Shown: in pieces, positions 12,730 through 12,779 of the stretch | Position numbering within the stretch: the stretch's first letter is position 1 | How the letters are laid out: each line of letters starts with the position of its first letter | Origin: Desulfobacteraceae bacterium | GTDB lineage: Bacteria > Desulfobacterota > DSM-4660 > Desulfatiglandales > Desulfatiglandaceae | DNA: 12,779 nt | Direction: 5' to 3' | NCBI GenBank assembly: GCA_030632525.1 | Contig: DAOVUP010000009.1 | Span: 1 to 12,779, forward strand | Translations under genes and position numbers: made by a program | Notes under the pieces: generated by a model | Told to the model about the DNA's origin: nothing | Seen by the model: the letters and a program-made list of their open reading frames with translations, nothing else | Database searches by the model: none

Positions 12730-12779
12730 TGTCGATCCACAAATGGCTATTTTCCACAATTTCAGCGTCAGACTCAAAT

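Noticed and set aside
12730..12779. Tail of the window after the GT9 gene
   Set aside because: Fifty bases with no hairpin, ribosome site or start of a recognisable gene.

Overview
The window reads as chromosomal DNA of a Gram-negative, probably anaerobic bacterium. A desulfobacterotal (deltaproteobacterial) origin is my best guess. It rests on the mix of genes: a Lon-like protease of the AAA_32 type behind an Hsp20, a divergent phosphoglycerate kinase beside a PurN-like enzyme, and a heptosyltransferase-type GT9 enzyme. It also rests on AT-rich spacers full of short tandem and inverted repeats. This is inference; no rRNA or other marker gene is present. Eleven protein genes are supported. 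I found no tRNA, rRNA, CRISPR array, transposase or prophage gene.

Layout. (1) 1-821: one small plus-strand gene for an antibiotic-biosynthesis-monooxygenase (ABM) fold protein (232-528), preceded and followed by repeat-rich non-coding DNA. The part at 535-749 looks like a small non-coding repeat element. (2) 822-3989: a minus-strand PLP aminotransferase and a plus-strand superfamily II helicase diverge from a 297-bp spacer, which carries a strong extended -10 promoter and a second copy of a dispersed repeat. (3) 3992-11336: a long run of seven minus-strand genes. In transcription order these are a divergent PGK, a PurN-like formyltransferase, Hsp20, a Lon-like protease, a Cys-rich protein, a class I SAM methyltransferase and a crotonase-fold protein. 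The last four are packed with overlaps of 4 and 16 nt and a gap of 3 nt, so they are almost certainly co-translated. (4) 11461-12729: a plus-strand cupin and a GT9 glycosyltransferase, closely spaced and divergent from the PGK gene.

How the genes may work together. Hsp20 followed by a Lon-type protease suggests protein quality control. The three small genes coupled to the protease have no obvious place in that pathway. Several proteins in this block have altered catalytic or binding positions: Arg for the Walker A Lys in the Lon-like protein, no glutamates at the two hydratase positions of the crotonase, and altered nucleotide-loop motifs in the PGK. The Lon-like/Cys-rich/methyltransferase/crotonase operon is the best candidate here for an undescribed functional unit. 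The non-coding DNA is the other main point of interest: three spacers carry 7- or 8-nt tandem repeats, one of which runs into the PGK stop codon.
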